Shown: positions 43,430-54,755 of the stretch, in pieces
Layout of the letters: each line of letters opens with the position of its first letter
Numbering within the stretch: position 1 is the first letter of the stretch
Assembly (NCBI GenBank): GCA_032622095.1
Contig: CP136063.1
Location: forward strand, 204,527,934-204,591,933
DNA: 64,000 bases
Reading direction: 5' to 3'
Source: Siphonodentalium dalli
Lineage: Eukaryota > Mollusca > Scaphopoda > Gadilida > Siphonodentaliidae
Notes under the pieces: generated by a model
Told to the model about the DNA's origin: nothing
The model's input: only the letters and a program-made list of their open reading frames with translations
Database searches by the model: none
Made by a program: the position numbers and the translations under genes

Positions 43430-44035
43430 TATAGTGACAAGTGTCAATTGGGACATACTAAAGTGTAACCCGAGACCGGCTTCAAATAAAGGATGTGGTA
43501 TGTCGCGTTTTCTCCATTGTTTCTGAATGGATATGACCCAGTGAAATTTTATATTTCATTTTATATTTGAATATATGTCCATGTTAGGATACTGAATACG
43601 TAATCGGCCAGCCCCAATTAAAAGGTGTACAAGCGGGCGTGATATCGTATTCTCTCCTTTGTTTCTCGGTGGATATGAAATATATAATCATCCACAGGGG
43701 CCTGTAACGCGCTCCGCTGTCCGCCCCCCCCCCCTTGCGCTGCCCATATACGCCGCCTCTATATACGCGCCTGCTTCACGTTAATGTTAGTATTATAGAG
43801 ACTATAATACTACCATTAACGTGAAGCAGGCGTGTATATAGAAGCGGCGTATATGGGAAGCGCAAAAGGGGGCTGACAGTGGAGCGCGTTACAGGCCCCT
43901 GTGAAACATCACACAAATATCACAAAGTTGTTGATTTTATTTCATTAAACTTTTTCGTTCTGCAACACGACCGGCTCAATTAAAAGATGTAAGCGGCTTA
44001 TGTGCTTTTCGTATTTAGGTATTTAGCTGGGTGGA
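43430..44035 (+). repeat. ~200-bp satellite family, site 1
   Basis: Units contain GGACATACTAAAGTGTAACC or relatives, CCGGCT(TC)C-AAT-AAAGG-TGTAAGCGG and TTTCTC-TGTTTCT-ATGGATATG. The same family occurs at 61330-61800, where units are better preserved. Here a palindromic element splits the array. Confidence 0.75.
43693..43903. mobile_element. 211-bp palindromic element (CACAGGGGCCTGTAACGC ends)
   Basis: The left half folds on the right half along nearly the whole length: CACAGGGGCCTGTAACGCGC, CCCATATACGCCGC, ACGCGCCTGCTTCACGTTAA and TATAATACT each have an inverse partner. Breaks are a C-run (43725-43735) against GGGGG and a few substitutions. The flanks AATCATC and AAACATC may be an imperfect target duplication. 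Ends starting CAGGGG suggest hAT. Inserted in the satellite array. Confidence 0.85.
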
Positions 44036-44339
44036 CACCGCACCGAACATTGCATTATGACGTCTTCAATCACGGGTGACGGTTTCTCGTGCTATTATGG
44101 CAACGGGAATGTCGGATCTGATAACTCACGACACACGAGCACCACATCGACTGGCTGTCCTCTATGGACTGACAGAAACAAACCAATGCAAAGATTCGAC
44201 TGGTAACTGAAATTGGATCGTTTTAGCTATCTGTGGATCAACAATAATGCGGGAAAGGAGAGCGGCTGAGTATTTTGTCGTTATCTTAATGTTTACACAC
44301 GTGTTATAAGTATTAGGTATATGTATACGAACCTTTATA

Positions 44340-44480
44340 TATAATATTTAGAGATATAATACGATACGATACGATACGATTTATTTGCATAAACACCAAT
44401 AAAGGCAGTGTGCTAACAATACAATGCACAATAAAACATATGTGTTATGATAGCCACGTGTAAACATAGTATTTTTTAAT
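44340..44480 (-). mobile_element. Non-LTR 3' tail with (CGTAT)n end
   Basis: On the minus strand, GCCTTTATTGGTGTTTATGC leads to AATAAATCGTATCGTATCG: a poly(A) signal, then a pentamer array of four to five units. This layout is typical of LINE 3' ends that terminate in short tandem repeats. No coding part remains. Confidence 0.5.
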
Positions 44481-44689
44481 ATTTGCTACCAGATCCATAT
44501 ATAACATATTACACTCGTGTTCATAGAATTACAGTGTTCTTGCTGTGTCATATTTACAAATTGGTATGCCACACGTGTTTCATAAGCACCTCGTTGACGT
44601 CACGTGGCTTAAGCGATGTTCGCCTCAGCCGCATGAACCCGGAACTATATAAACTAAAAGCACCACACACATGACAGAACAAGCCACGT

Positions 44690-45610
44690 ATGTACCCGAG
44701 TAAACAAGTCATGTACGTGCCTGAAAATACCTTGTAAGCCATGTATATGTGGCTGAGTAAACATTGTAAGCTATGTATGTGTCTGAGTAAACCATGTAAG
44801 CCATCTATATAATTATGCCTGAGTAAACATTGTAAGCCATGTATGTTCCTGCGTAATCATTGTAAGCCATGTATGTGCCTGAGTAAACACTGTAAGCCAT
44901 GTATGTGCCTAAGTAAACATTGTAAGCCATGTATGTGCCTGAGTAAACATTGTATACCATGTATGTGCCTGAGTAAACCTTGAAGGCCATGTATGTTCCT
45001 GAGTAAATATTGTAAGACGTGTATGTACCTGAGTAAACCTTGTAAGTCAAGTATGTGCCTGAAAATAAATCTTGTGCATGGGTAAACATTGTAGGACGTG
45101 TGTGTGTGCTTGAGTAAACAGTGTAGGACGTGTATGTGCATGGGTAAACATTGTAGGACGTGTATGTGCATGGGTAAACATTGTAGGACGTGTATGTACA
45201 CGGGTAAACATTGTAGGACGTGTATATGTGCATGTGTAAACATTGTAGGACGTGTGTGTGCTTGGGTAAACATTGTAGGACGTGTGTATGTCCATGGGTA
45301 AATATTGTAGGATGTGCATGGTAAACATTGTAGGACGTGTATGTGCATGGGTAAACATTGTAGGACGTGTATATGCATGGGTAAACATTGTAGGACGTGT
45401 ATGTGCATGGGTAAACATTGTAGGACGTGTATATGTGCATGGGTAAACATTGTAGGACGTGTATGTGCATGGGTAAACATTGTAGGACGTGTATATGTGC
45501 ATGGGTAAACATTGTAGGACGTGTATGTGCATGGGTAAACATTATAGGACGTGTATATGCATGGGTAAACCTAGTACGCCAGGTGTATATGCCTGAGTAA
45601 ACCTTATAAG
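44690..45610. repeat. Minisatellite, 30-bp unit, ~30 copies
   Basis: The unit is GTAAACATTGTAGGACGTGT followed by ATGTGCATGG. From 44690 to about 45070 units are diverged (GTAAGCCATGTATGTGCCTGA); from 45070 to 45560 they are nearly uniform. Because the unit is a multiple of three, frames of up to 294 codons exist on the minus strand with a repeating ten-residue peptide. I treat these as by-products. Confidence 0.95.
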
Positions 45611-45777
45611 TTCCGGGTGGCGTATATAATAAAAACATAACGACATACATGTGTGTTAATGGGGTTTGTCGACACAGCACTTGTGCCATTTATTGTATAG
45701 GTTAACCAATACAGGTGTGTGTCTGACAAGGTGACACATATGTCCGGGTCAGAGAAAATCACTCCTAGTCCTCCGGA

Positions 45778-46074
45778 ATGACAATAAAAAGTCAGAATGG
45801 AGGACAGGCTGACGGACCAAAAGGCCTTTCCGCTTGTCAACATAAGTACAGTGAAAGAAATAATGGCTTACAACCTATCCGTCATATGATTTCCCCCCAC
45901 ATAATGAAGGTGGTACATAAATATGTGGATGTCAAAAGAAAGGGGAGGATGTCTGCTAGGCATATTAACGAAGATTCGAGGCTAAATATTATGATGGCCA
46001 AGGTTCTTCGTTTTAATGACATGAATTTTGAGATGGAAGCTGGATCCTGGGGCGGGTTATTGGAACAGTTTTAG
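45778..46074 (+). CDS. Hypothetical 98-codon ORF
   Basis: Opens with ATGACAATAAAAAGTCAG and ends with GAACAGTTTTAG. The product is basic in the middle (KYVDVKRKGRMSARHINED) and has an aromatic/glycine C-terminus (MEAGSWGGLLEQF). It follows the 30-bp array and is not itself repetitive, unlike most frames here. I recognise no domain. It could be an exon or transposon fragment; no splice site or neighbour supports it, so it may well be chance. Confidence 0.2.
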   Translation: MTIKSQNGGQADGPKGLSACQHKYSERNNGLQPIRHMISPHIMKVVHKYVDVKRKGRMSARHINEDSRLNIMMAKVLRFNDMNFEMEAGSWGGLLEQF

Positions 46075-46079
46075 AACGT

Positions 46080-46620
46080 ACACCGGAAAAACAAGATTTT
46101 ATTTAATGCCAAAAGTCTAATATGACATTTTTTGGACATTGACTCCCAATGAGTTGAAAAGATGCCAAAATGTTTGGACAAGACCATCATCAGTTGCAGA
46201 TTGGTGACTATGTGCCATACAATGCCCATGTCACATTACCTTTCGACTCGTTACTTAAGATTGAGTCTTCTAGTAGAATTGAGAGTCGTATTCGGTCATA
46301 AAAGGTAGTCTACTTCATATTGTTATATAGTGCGTCTCCTTGGTGAGCCTATTTCCAGTCGTGTAAGCAGATGATTGGATCAGACAACAATATCCGGCCA
46401 ATCATGGATGAGTATCCACTCCACATATTCAAGTTTGTTTTGTCGGGGATTTTGCGACAGATATAATAATACGTAGTTTGGTCATGTTTAAAACCAAACA
46501 TGACATCGAAACTATACCTATAAACACAAAAGAATGCCATTTTTTATTGAAAAATAATGTTTGGTTGCCTTCTAACAAATGAAATCTATATGTAAAAGAA
46601 ATTGATAGAAAATTTAACAT
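46080..46620. other. No gene recognised
   Basis: Overlapping minus-strand frames at 46349-46806 have no known motif. No repeats were seen. Confidence 0.45.
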
Positions 46621-46624
46621 CAAA

Positions 46625-46900
46625 CAAGATATTGTGTTGTGGGTGGTAAGATAGCGTGCTGTGGATGGTAAGATATCGTTTAGTGGTGGTAATATATCGT
46701 TTTGTGGGTGGTAGATACCCATGTATATAATGTATATAACTATATGCCATGTAAATATGTTAAATGTCTCAATACCCATGTAATTTTGAGTGACGAGAAT
46801 AAACAATTGAATAGGTAGCGTGTTGTGTGTTGTAAGATATCGCGTTGTGCATGGGTTGTAATATAGCGTGTTGTGGATTGAAGATAGCGTGTTGTGGATG
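46625..46900 (+). repeat. Degenerate ~22-bp minisatellite (GTTGTGGRTGGTAAGATA)
   Basis: Two groups of GTTGTGG(G/A)TGGTAAGATAKCG-like units, 46630-46712 and 46815-46900, are separated by unique DNA that includes the 42-bp segment at 46765-46806. Confidence 0.7.
46765..46806 (+). repeat. 42-bp segment identical to 40761-40802
   Basis: From TGTCTCAATACCCATGTAAT to GAGAATAAACAA without a difference. It ends in AATAAA plus A-rich sequence and the right flanks diverge at once, so it may be the 3' end of a retroposon family. Confidence 0.7.
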
Positions 46901-46909
46901 GCACTTATC

Positions 46910-47495
46910 GTTTCTATTATGCTATTTTATACACTAAAATTTAAATAAAATCTAACTTTCATGAAAACTTACTTGGAATCCAGAATAATTTTTTTAAAGG
47001 ATCAATGATATAAATTTTGCCCACTTTTCCGAGTAAAATTTGAGTATGTTTCTGCGCTAAGATAGCATTTTCAAATTAGCTTCAGATCAGAAAAGTTTCA
47101 GAATATAGCAATGGCATTTAATTTTGTTATTTTAGAAACACTATTCATTTTAAGAAATAAATACACGACGTATCGGTGTACTGGTACATGTATGTTACCA
47201 TCTGACCACGGGATGCCGATTGCAGACCAAACAATCAGTTTATGTGGTCAAAAATTACTATTCACGATGTGCTGCGTACTTAGTTATGTTGTAATTGGAC
47301 TGTATGCATGCTTTCGTCGAAACATTCAAATTTTTGTTTCAGAAACCGCTATATAATAGTCCAGTATTGATTCATACCACAAAAATGATCTTCTGTTCTA
47401 AATGTAAGATAAAAAATGACGTCACTATTAAAGGGCGACTCCTTTTCTTGCTATCTGGTTCAAACTTTGAAGGTTTGTCAGACATATCTTTGTTC
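46910..47495. other. No gene recognised
   Basis: AT-rich, with two overlapping 73-81-codon plus frames (47111-47516) that I cannot identify. Confidence 0.45.
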
Positions 47496-47894
47496 TGTTC
47501 AGATAAACAGTTCTGAGAATCAATATTAGCATGTAGCCTTTCCGTGTCTCGATCGTTATATAGTCTGGCAAGGTTTTTCACCTCTGATTTGAATTATGAG
47601 CGTTCTGACAGTGAATATTAGTTTAAACTAATTTGTGATACAACGTTGCCTAAACCTGCATACAATGCTCGTTCTGATTGGTCAGTAGCCATGGATATTA
47701 TTATGCTCGTCGATTTGTGTTATAGATATTCTAGATTGTACCACAACAAATCGCAGTACAGTCAATGCATGCAATGCTGCAGAACGCTCATAATTCAAAT
47801 CAGAGGTGAATTGGTTAAAATCTTGCTAGATTATATAACGAGACACGGAAAGGCCACATGCTAATATTGATTCTCAGAACTTTTTGTCTGAACA
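47496..47894. mobile_element. 399-bp MITE with ~110-bp inverted repeats
   Basis: TGTTCAGATAAACAGTTCTG opens the left arm; the right arm (reverse strand) opens TGTTCAGACAAAAAGTTCTG. Shared inner blocks are GAGAATCAATATTAGCATGT, CCTTTCCGTGTCTCG and CACCTCTGATTTGAATTATG. The centre (47640-47760) is a copy of the CTGATTGGTCAGT dispersed repeat, so that repeat may be part of this element or inserted in it. Non-coding. Confidence 0.85.
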
Positions 47895-48827
47895 TTTCCC
47901 ACCATTGGCTGCGGAGACACGTACCACAGTAGCGATGGCACAGTAGGTGTGACAATTTGAATAGGAATACTTTTACAATCTTTGTGGCTATATGTCGCCA
48001 AATAAGGACCGTTTTTTTTAACCTATTATGTAAATATGAAAATAGAAACGATGTTGACATTTAGTACCGAATTATTTCGGATTCCCGAAGTCATACATTT
48101 TCCGATATATGAGGATAAATAAATATTTTACCAGATTTTACTGCGGAATATGAGCAACGACGTCATTCGTCGCGGAAAGCCTTTTAAATTAAATATAGCG
48201 GCGGTGGTACAAGGATATCAGAATCTTCCAGATCTTTATATGAGTGACTTCGAGATGCGATGCAGCTTGCTGGGACCTCGAAGTTACCAATGGTCAGGAT
48301 ATGTGACGTCATGTTTCCACCAAATCCTGGTTGTGAGTTCCCGTACTACCGATCAAATTCAAAATGGCGGACACTGAATAAATGAAAAAGGCGGACAATG
48401 ATTGATTGAATGAATGAAAAAAGTTAATGTGAAATTGATACATGTACATTTTTATCTTTGGGTTCGATTGTTGTTTTACGAAAACACTTATCTATCTCAT
48501 TTTATGAAACTATTTTGTAAAGGTGGAGTTTTTTAGTTAATTTGTTTTATATATATACCTAGGCCCCATGCTCTTAACGTTAAATATACAACATTGGGTC
48601 TGATCAACAGGTAACCCAATATAGTTTATGAGACCAGACCTTCAAATTCGACGATTAAATTACAGAGGATTCATGTTGTCTGTATTGGATACTGATAGTG
48701 GCATTCGTTGCTGTTGCAGCCGCGGCATCGTCGTTCGAGATTCCTCGGATATGGATATGCGCAGATTTCCGATATCGGCTATGACCGAAGCTGCAGCCGA
48801 TCTCGAAGTCCCTCTATATATTCCGAG
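47895..48827. other. No gene recognised
   Basis: Frames of 67-75 codons (48150-48377 and 48628-48831, plus) have fairly ordinary composition but no motif I can name. GAATGAATGAAAAAAG-like repeats occur at 48370-48422. Confidence 0.45.
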
Positions 48828-48831
48828 TTAA

Positions 48832-49192
48832 CCCTTTACCCAACAGAACGGCCCTGTGCCAATGCATTCTATTATATATAAGAGAATGCATTGGCTTAAC
48901 ACATTAAAAATTATAAAATTGTTAAAGAATGTAAGAAAAAATGGTAAAAAGTGTTAAAAAAAGATTTTTTTTAGGCCAATGCATTCTCTTATATATGCGA
49001 GGCGACCTATGGTCGACTCGCATATATAAGAGAATGCATTGGCACAGGGCATAACTGTAACTATCACAATGTGGTCAAGGAGCCGATTCCAATGATATCC
49101 ATATGTGTATGGTTCTATTGAGACAGACCGAAGATATTTTAGGCTGTTGAAGCTTTATTTGGCCGGTTTTGGCCGGTTTGTTGGGTAAAGGG
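48832..49192. mobile_element. piggyBac-like MITE copy C
   Basis: CCCTTTACCCAACA ends with TTAA on both sides (48828-48831 and 49193-49196). Same orientation and content as copy A. The first hairpin has lost one arm and the loop (48866-48890), which accounts for the 31-bp shorter length. The second hairpin (48975-49050) is intact. Confidence 0.9.
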
Positions 49193-49196
49193 TTAA

Positions 49197-49975
49197 CGCC
49201 GTATACGAACCACACTACATACAAGAAAACCATAGTCAGAAATGGTAACTCCACCAAGATCATATTATTAGCCATAAATATAAATTATAAAATAAAATAT
49301 ATTGGTTACATGAATGCACCCCCTCAGAATTCCGTTAAAACAACTAATCCTTCAAATTATTACAAAAAACTACGGCTTTTTACTGCAGGTTTTTCATTCA
49401 CCAAACCAGAAAGCTTCTAAATGCGGATACAAAATTGGGTTCCCGCCATAAAATCTGCAATGTGCATGGCCCAGCCATTGTTCATACCTAAACATCGAAC
49501 GTAATTAACGCGGTCATAATAGTTACATACTGCAACTTTAAGACATCCAGCGAATACACACCGCACGAAAACCCGAAATGTGTTGTCCTGCGAGATATCC
49601 CACCGCTATAGCTCAATTTGACACGGCCAGATTAGCTTTTCTACAATATCCTAAAACAATTAAATCTTCTCAAAACATCGCCATAGTCAATAGCACTTGA
49701 AAATCACGAACTTGGACATTCCAACTACAGCTTTTACCGGTCTCAGGGTCGCAGTACAACTTTAACGCGTCCGAAAATTACCGGAAAAAAACAATTATCT
49801 ATATATAAAGTCCCCACAGGTCCAGAGATTTTTAATATTTGCCCAACAGTATACACCGGTGGCGTTATAATGATAACTCAGTCTCGTCAAATACATACGC
49901 GCACTTGAAATTTCTAAAATAATTGGAACGTTTTAACTCGTTCTTTAATACATGCTCCTTGACCAGTAGTTGTCA
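49197..49975. other. No gene recognised
   Basis: AT-rich with no frames or repeats of note. Confidence 0.45.
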
Positions 49976-49977
49976 CA

Positions 49978-50460
49978 TGAACTGTTCAGATAATAAGTTT
50001 AACAAACGACCATCGGTGTTGGACTTATTATCTATCGTATCATATCATATCATATCACACATTTCTTGCACATATCACCGAGGTTTCAAGGCGCTTGATA
50101 ACAATAAAATACATTCACAAATTTACAGTTCAAACATGCGATAATTATGTAGCCCACATTGAAAGTTGGTTCATTAGTTCCACGCCCAAATGTTCAGAAT
50201 AATATTCCGTGAATAAATAACATTTCCCCTCATTGAATAGGACTCGGGATGCAATCTTTTCGTCTATCTGTCGCCAACAAACGACCTTTTGTTGAACTTA
50301 TTAACAGAACATTTCCTTCAAATTAATATGTAACCTTCTGCACTTCGAATATAATTTTCCCTGTCTGTCGTCTGCTTTTATTACCCGAACATCCCTTCAA
50401 ATGAATAATAGAACATTCCAATGTAGACTGTTATAACTGAATGTGAGAACCAATCAGTAA
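49978..50460. repeat. Hairpin/tail dispersed repeat and a minus-strand retrotransposon tail
   Basis: GTTCAGATAATAAGTTTAAC / GGACTTATTATC at 49981-50033 is a variant hairpin. On the minus strand, CAAGCGCCTTGAAACCTCGG then (ATATG)n at 50041-50100 looks like a LINE 3' tail. At 50275-50450, GAACATTTCCTTCAAATTAA, CTTCTGCACTT, CTGTCGTCTGC and GAACATCCCTTCAAATGAAT match the tails at 36.3 and 54.3 kb. Confidence 0.6.
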
Positions 50461-52160
50461 ATAGAGGGTTAGCTGACCTTGAGACCATTCTGTTATCAAT
50501 GATTATCGAAAACGACAGCTACATATACGAAGGATTCGGAATCTTCCAATCTTTTTACTATAATTATACGGCTACTCTAGATATAGTCTATGGTCTACGC
50601 TAGACTAGATACAACTAAAACATATATAGCAGATAGCGTGCGTCTTTATTGGTATTTAGATCTGTACAGTCATACACAAACCGGAAGCCGTGGAACGATT
50701 CAGAGTTTATCGACTAAATCAAATTAATAAATTAAGCAAAAAGACATGCTTCCATGTGGCATACACATTTATGTTATAAACAATCTAAAATCTGATACAG
50801 TGTTACATATAACATACACAAAAATAACCCAGCGGCTCCCGGCTAACAAAATTCTATATATACACTTAACAACCTGCGTTAAACCACAGGCGCTTGTGAA
50901 TTTTTTTTATATATATACTATATACATATGATATAAGGCTGGACATTCTGGTAGTAAGATTGAGCAGCCATTGTTGATTCGGCCGTGTGGGAGTTAATGT
51001 GCACCGATTTTGTTCGGATAAATGGAAAAATGTTTTATGACTTATGTTAAAAAACAGATTAGTATACGAAATGTGCTACCTTGTGCCCTCTCTGCTTGAA
51101 TTTGACAATATTTGGTATTACAAACTGTTTACAACGACAAAACATTGCACCTTGATCGGGAATCCATCCGTATTTCATCTGGGACCCGCAGTGAATTATT
51201 TATGTTCACCGATTCGCCGCGTTATTTCTGGATTATTTGCGGGAAATTTGAAACTTACTTCCTGGTTGCAACCTCGAGCGTCCATATTTGACAGCATGTC
51301 GTTTTGTGTATCAACAAAAGTCATGTGACATACGGAAACAAAATAAAGAAGTATTTTTATATTTCAACCAATCAGCTGCCAGCTACAATTCACTGTGAAT
51401 ATACCGACTAAATGTTGACTTGTCACTTATAAGTTATATAAAATCATCTAATATTTCAAATACAAACACTTTTTATTGGAATAAGGAAATAAGCAACACA
51501 CGAAGTGGTAATCGCATATTATACTGTTTGTATACGTAAGTTATTGCATATTTAGCCGTTTACCCGAATTAAATCGGTGCAGATTAACCCCCGCCGGCCA
51601 AGGCGCCAAACCAAATTTAAAGTTGGCCGCCAGAATGTCATACCTTTCTTTTTTATAGTAAGTAATAAAATATTTGTTACATGTACCTGTGCGTTAAACC
51701 AGAGATAAAACCCTTTGGGAATAAACGCTCTGGAAGCATTGAATGTCAAGTGCTATATATATACATCTTAATTTTCGAAAATGTTATATGACGTTTTGAC
51801 TTGTCATCTTAAATACGTTCAATGTTATATTAATTGTTATGCCCAGTTTTCACAAAAACTGTGCTTGGAAATTTGGCGAAATACACCTGTACAGTCTAGA
51901 AGACGCTGCTAAAGTGACCCAGTTTACTGATCTCATTAACTCACTCACTCTACTACGTCACAATAGGCTGTTGTTGTGACACCCTTTAATTGAATTATTC
52001 CAGCTTATAACACAACAGCGTGCTAACGCCCGTTGAGTTGTAATCAGCGTATACCGCTTTAGACAACAGTTTTGTTACTATTCTACGAAACGTCCAAAAC
52101 ATATATTCACACAGACCACGAACACAATACACATGATCAGCGAATCAATTACGCTCTTGT
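50461..52160. other. No gene recognised
   Basis: Contains a 94-codon plus frame (51044-51328) of unknown character. A small hairpin, CAGTTTT-CAC-AAAAACTG, lies at 51845-51862. No repeats were resolved. Confidence 0.45.
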
Positions 52161-52166
52161 GAATTA

Positions 52167-53719
52167 AACCTCCTGAAAAGCAATAATGATAAGTTATATA
52201 GCGCATTCATCGACTTCTCAAAAGCGTTTGATTCTGTATGGAGAGCAGGTCTTTGGAAAAAACTCCTGAGTCACGGGGTCGAAGGGAAAATCCTTAACGT
52301 CATAAAAGCTATGTACAATGAAATGAAATCATGCGTTAGAATAGGCCAGGAAGAATCTGAACTATTCCCCAGTCTCATTGGTTTGAAACAAGGGGACAAC
52401 TTATCACCTTTGACCTTCGCTATATACATAAACGATCTAGAAAATTATCTAAGAATACACGGTTGTGATGGAATAAACCTGGAAAAGTTCAAAGAATTAG
52501 ATACTGGTGTATACCTTAAGCTATTCTTGCTAATTTATGCGGATGACACAGTTTTAATAGCAAATTCAAAAGCTGGTTTACAAATATCTCTCGATTGCTT
52601 TAACCACTACTGCAATAGTTGGAAATTGAAAGTTAACATATCAAAGACTAAAGTATTGATTTTCGATCGCACACGCACCAAAACTAGTACAGAGACATTC
52701 ACTATCGGCGACCAAACCATTGAAATTGTTGATAGCTACAAATACCTTGGCACTATATTTCATAAAAATAATTCCTTCGCGCTTGAACGAAATTTAAGAT
52801 GCCAACAAGCAAAAAACTCAATATATGCGTTACTAAATAAAGCGCGAACAAATAAGCTTACAACTGCCACTATACTTGAAATCTATGAAAAATCTGTTAT
52901 CCCCATACTCACATATGGGGCAGAAGTCTGGGGTCATGAAAATCTTACGTGTTTTGACAAAATGGAATTATGGTTTCTTAAATATATCCTCAAACTGAAA
53001 AAAACTACACCAAATGCGTTCATCTATGGTGAACTTGGAATGTACCCGATTTCAATAAAAATAAAAATCCGCTATCTCTCATACTGGGCGAAAATAACAA
53101 CAATGACAACAGAGCGAACACCCTTAATATTATATTATATCATGCTCACATTATATAACCAGAAAAATGTAAAAAACCCATGGATAACCGGAATACGTAA
53201 CACACTGGATGCAATGGGAATGGGATATCTTTGGATACAACAACGAATAACCGATTACCGTATATTTATCGAATTAATTAAGCAGAGGTTGAAGACATGT
53301 ACACACAAGAGTGGCGATCTACGTTGATGAGTTCAAATAAATTTCCTTTTTACAGGATAATTAAAAATGACATTAGTCGGGAACGATACCTGCTGCACGA
53401 AGACCAAAACATCATATACACACTTGTACGATTCCGCACACGAAACCATCGACTACCAGTTGAGCAGGGCTCCTGGTATAATACCGACTACTCAGAAAGA
53501 GTATGCACCCTTTGCAAGTCAGAACTCGGAGATGAATTCCACCTTGTCCTGAAATGTGAATTTCTAAATGACCTCAGAATTAAATTTATCAAGCCGTATT
53601 ACTTCAGAAGACCAAATGTTCTTAAACTACAGCAGCTCTTTACTTCCCGCAATAATCACACGATCAGAAACCTTTCACTATTTATAAAGAAAGCCCTAGA
53701 AATTGTTTTGCACTCCTGA
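52167..53719 (+). pseudogene. Non-LTR ORF2, RT palm to C-terminal Cys-His motif, one frameshift
   Basis: AFIDFSKAFDSVWRAGLWKK (motif A, about 52200-52260), LKQGDNLSPLTFAIYINDLE (motif B), LLIYADDTVLIA (motif C with the catalytic Asp pair) and NSWKLKVNISKTKVLIF are all clear, then SYKYLGTIF. The first frame runs to 53327. A one-base frameshift near 53290 transfers coding to 53297-53719, with LVRFRTRNHRLPVEQGSWYN and CTLCKSELGDEFHLVLKC, the CX2C...HX4C motif of LINE C-termini. Otherwise open for about 515 codons, so it is fairly young. Lacks endonuclease and RT fingers, hence inactive. Confidence 0.88.
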
Positions 53720-54027
53720 GGCTATGATTAAAGCACCACGATATATAAATATATATGTAAAATAGTCGTGTTAAAAGACAGTTGACTCCCACAACACCCC
53801 GACCCACTTACTTTAAACACCACATCTGATAGCTATACCCTCAATCAATATACCAAGTACATGTAGTACACTAATAACTCCAACCTATATTGTGTGTATT
53901 GTGTATGTATATTATGTCACCTCACATTTATATTATGTATTATGTACACTGTTTGAAATTGAATCGCCTGTTATGTCAAATACGACGAAGGGCGTAATAA
54001 ACATCTGAATCTGAATCTGAATCTGTG
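52167..54027 (+). mobile_element. 5'-truncated non-LTR retrotransposon with (TCTGAA)n tail
   Basis: Begins inside the RT palm and continues through the C-terminal region, a 280 bp 3' UTR, AATAAA (53996-54001) and a CATCTGAATCTGAATCTGAA tail. Abrupt loss of the 5' part with an intact 3' end is the normal result of incomplete target-primed reverse transcription. A second, shorter copy of the family is at 58879-59515. I place it among endonuclease-type LINEs; the clade is not assigned. Confidence 0.85.
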
Positions 54028-54129
54028 ATTGTCTAAATAATTGGACATTTCAGTGAACTGGTCTTGAGACTATTGTGTTATTGGACGGTTGACCCTTACT
54101 TGACTAAATACTCATTGACGATTAGCTCC

Positions 54130-54500
54130 TTTGGAAATGATTAGATAATACGTTATTATCTATAACTTATTACCTTAACATTTCCAACCAATTAATATGA
54201 CACATTCTGCAAAAATTGTATTACCTGAGAAAAAATCTCTCTTCGTCTTTTCTTTTCTCCTATCTTTGGCTCCCATTCTCCCTTTCTTGACTAAATACTC
54301 ATTGATGAATAGTTCCTTGGAAAATGTTTAGAAAATCTATAACTTATTACTAAACATTCCCCACCAACTACTCTAATTTGTCTGTATTTATATTATATGT
54401 CGTCTGCTTATATTACATGAACATCCCTCCAAATAAATAATATACTGTTCCAATGAATATTTTAATAACTGGTGAGAGAACCAATTTAGGGGAAAGGGGT
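54130..54500. repeat. Two tandem copies of the hairpin/tail dispersed repeat
   Basis: GGAAATGATTAGATAATACG...AACATTTCC at 54131-54190 and GGAAAATGTTTAGAAAATCT...AACATTCCCC at 54325-54362. Each is followed by variants of CATTCTGC or CTGTATTTATATTATATGTC and GAACATCCCTCCAAATAAAT. They relate to 36313-36480 and 50275-50450. Confidence 0.65.
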
Positions 54501-54755
54501 AACTAAGACAAACCAAACACACCAGCTATAAACTTAATCAGCATCCACAGACGTCACAGTGACATCTGACTCACAGCCTCCATGGGGTCTCTTGTTTGTT
54601 GGTCTAAGTTACAAGACGTATAGGGATTGTCCCACCATGTGGCGACGTCGACATGACCGTAATTGACATGGGCCGTCGATTCCGATTCTATGATCCGCTC
54701 GTAATATGTCACAATGGCTGAAGCTCGCTCTGCTATCTCGCATACCAATGTATCT
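54501..54755. other. No gene recognised
   Basis: A 64-codon minus frame is unidentified. Confidence 0.35.

Noticed and set aside
44805-45689. 294-codon minus-strand frame
   Set aside because: Produced by the 30-bp tandem repeat; the peptide only repeats and overlapping frames are equally long.
48150-48377. 75-codon plus-strand frame as a gene
   Set aside because: Starts plausibly but has no domain, splice signals or neighbours; length is within chance for this composition.
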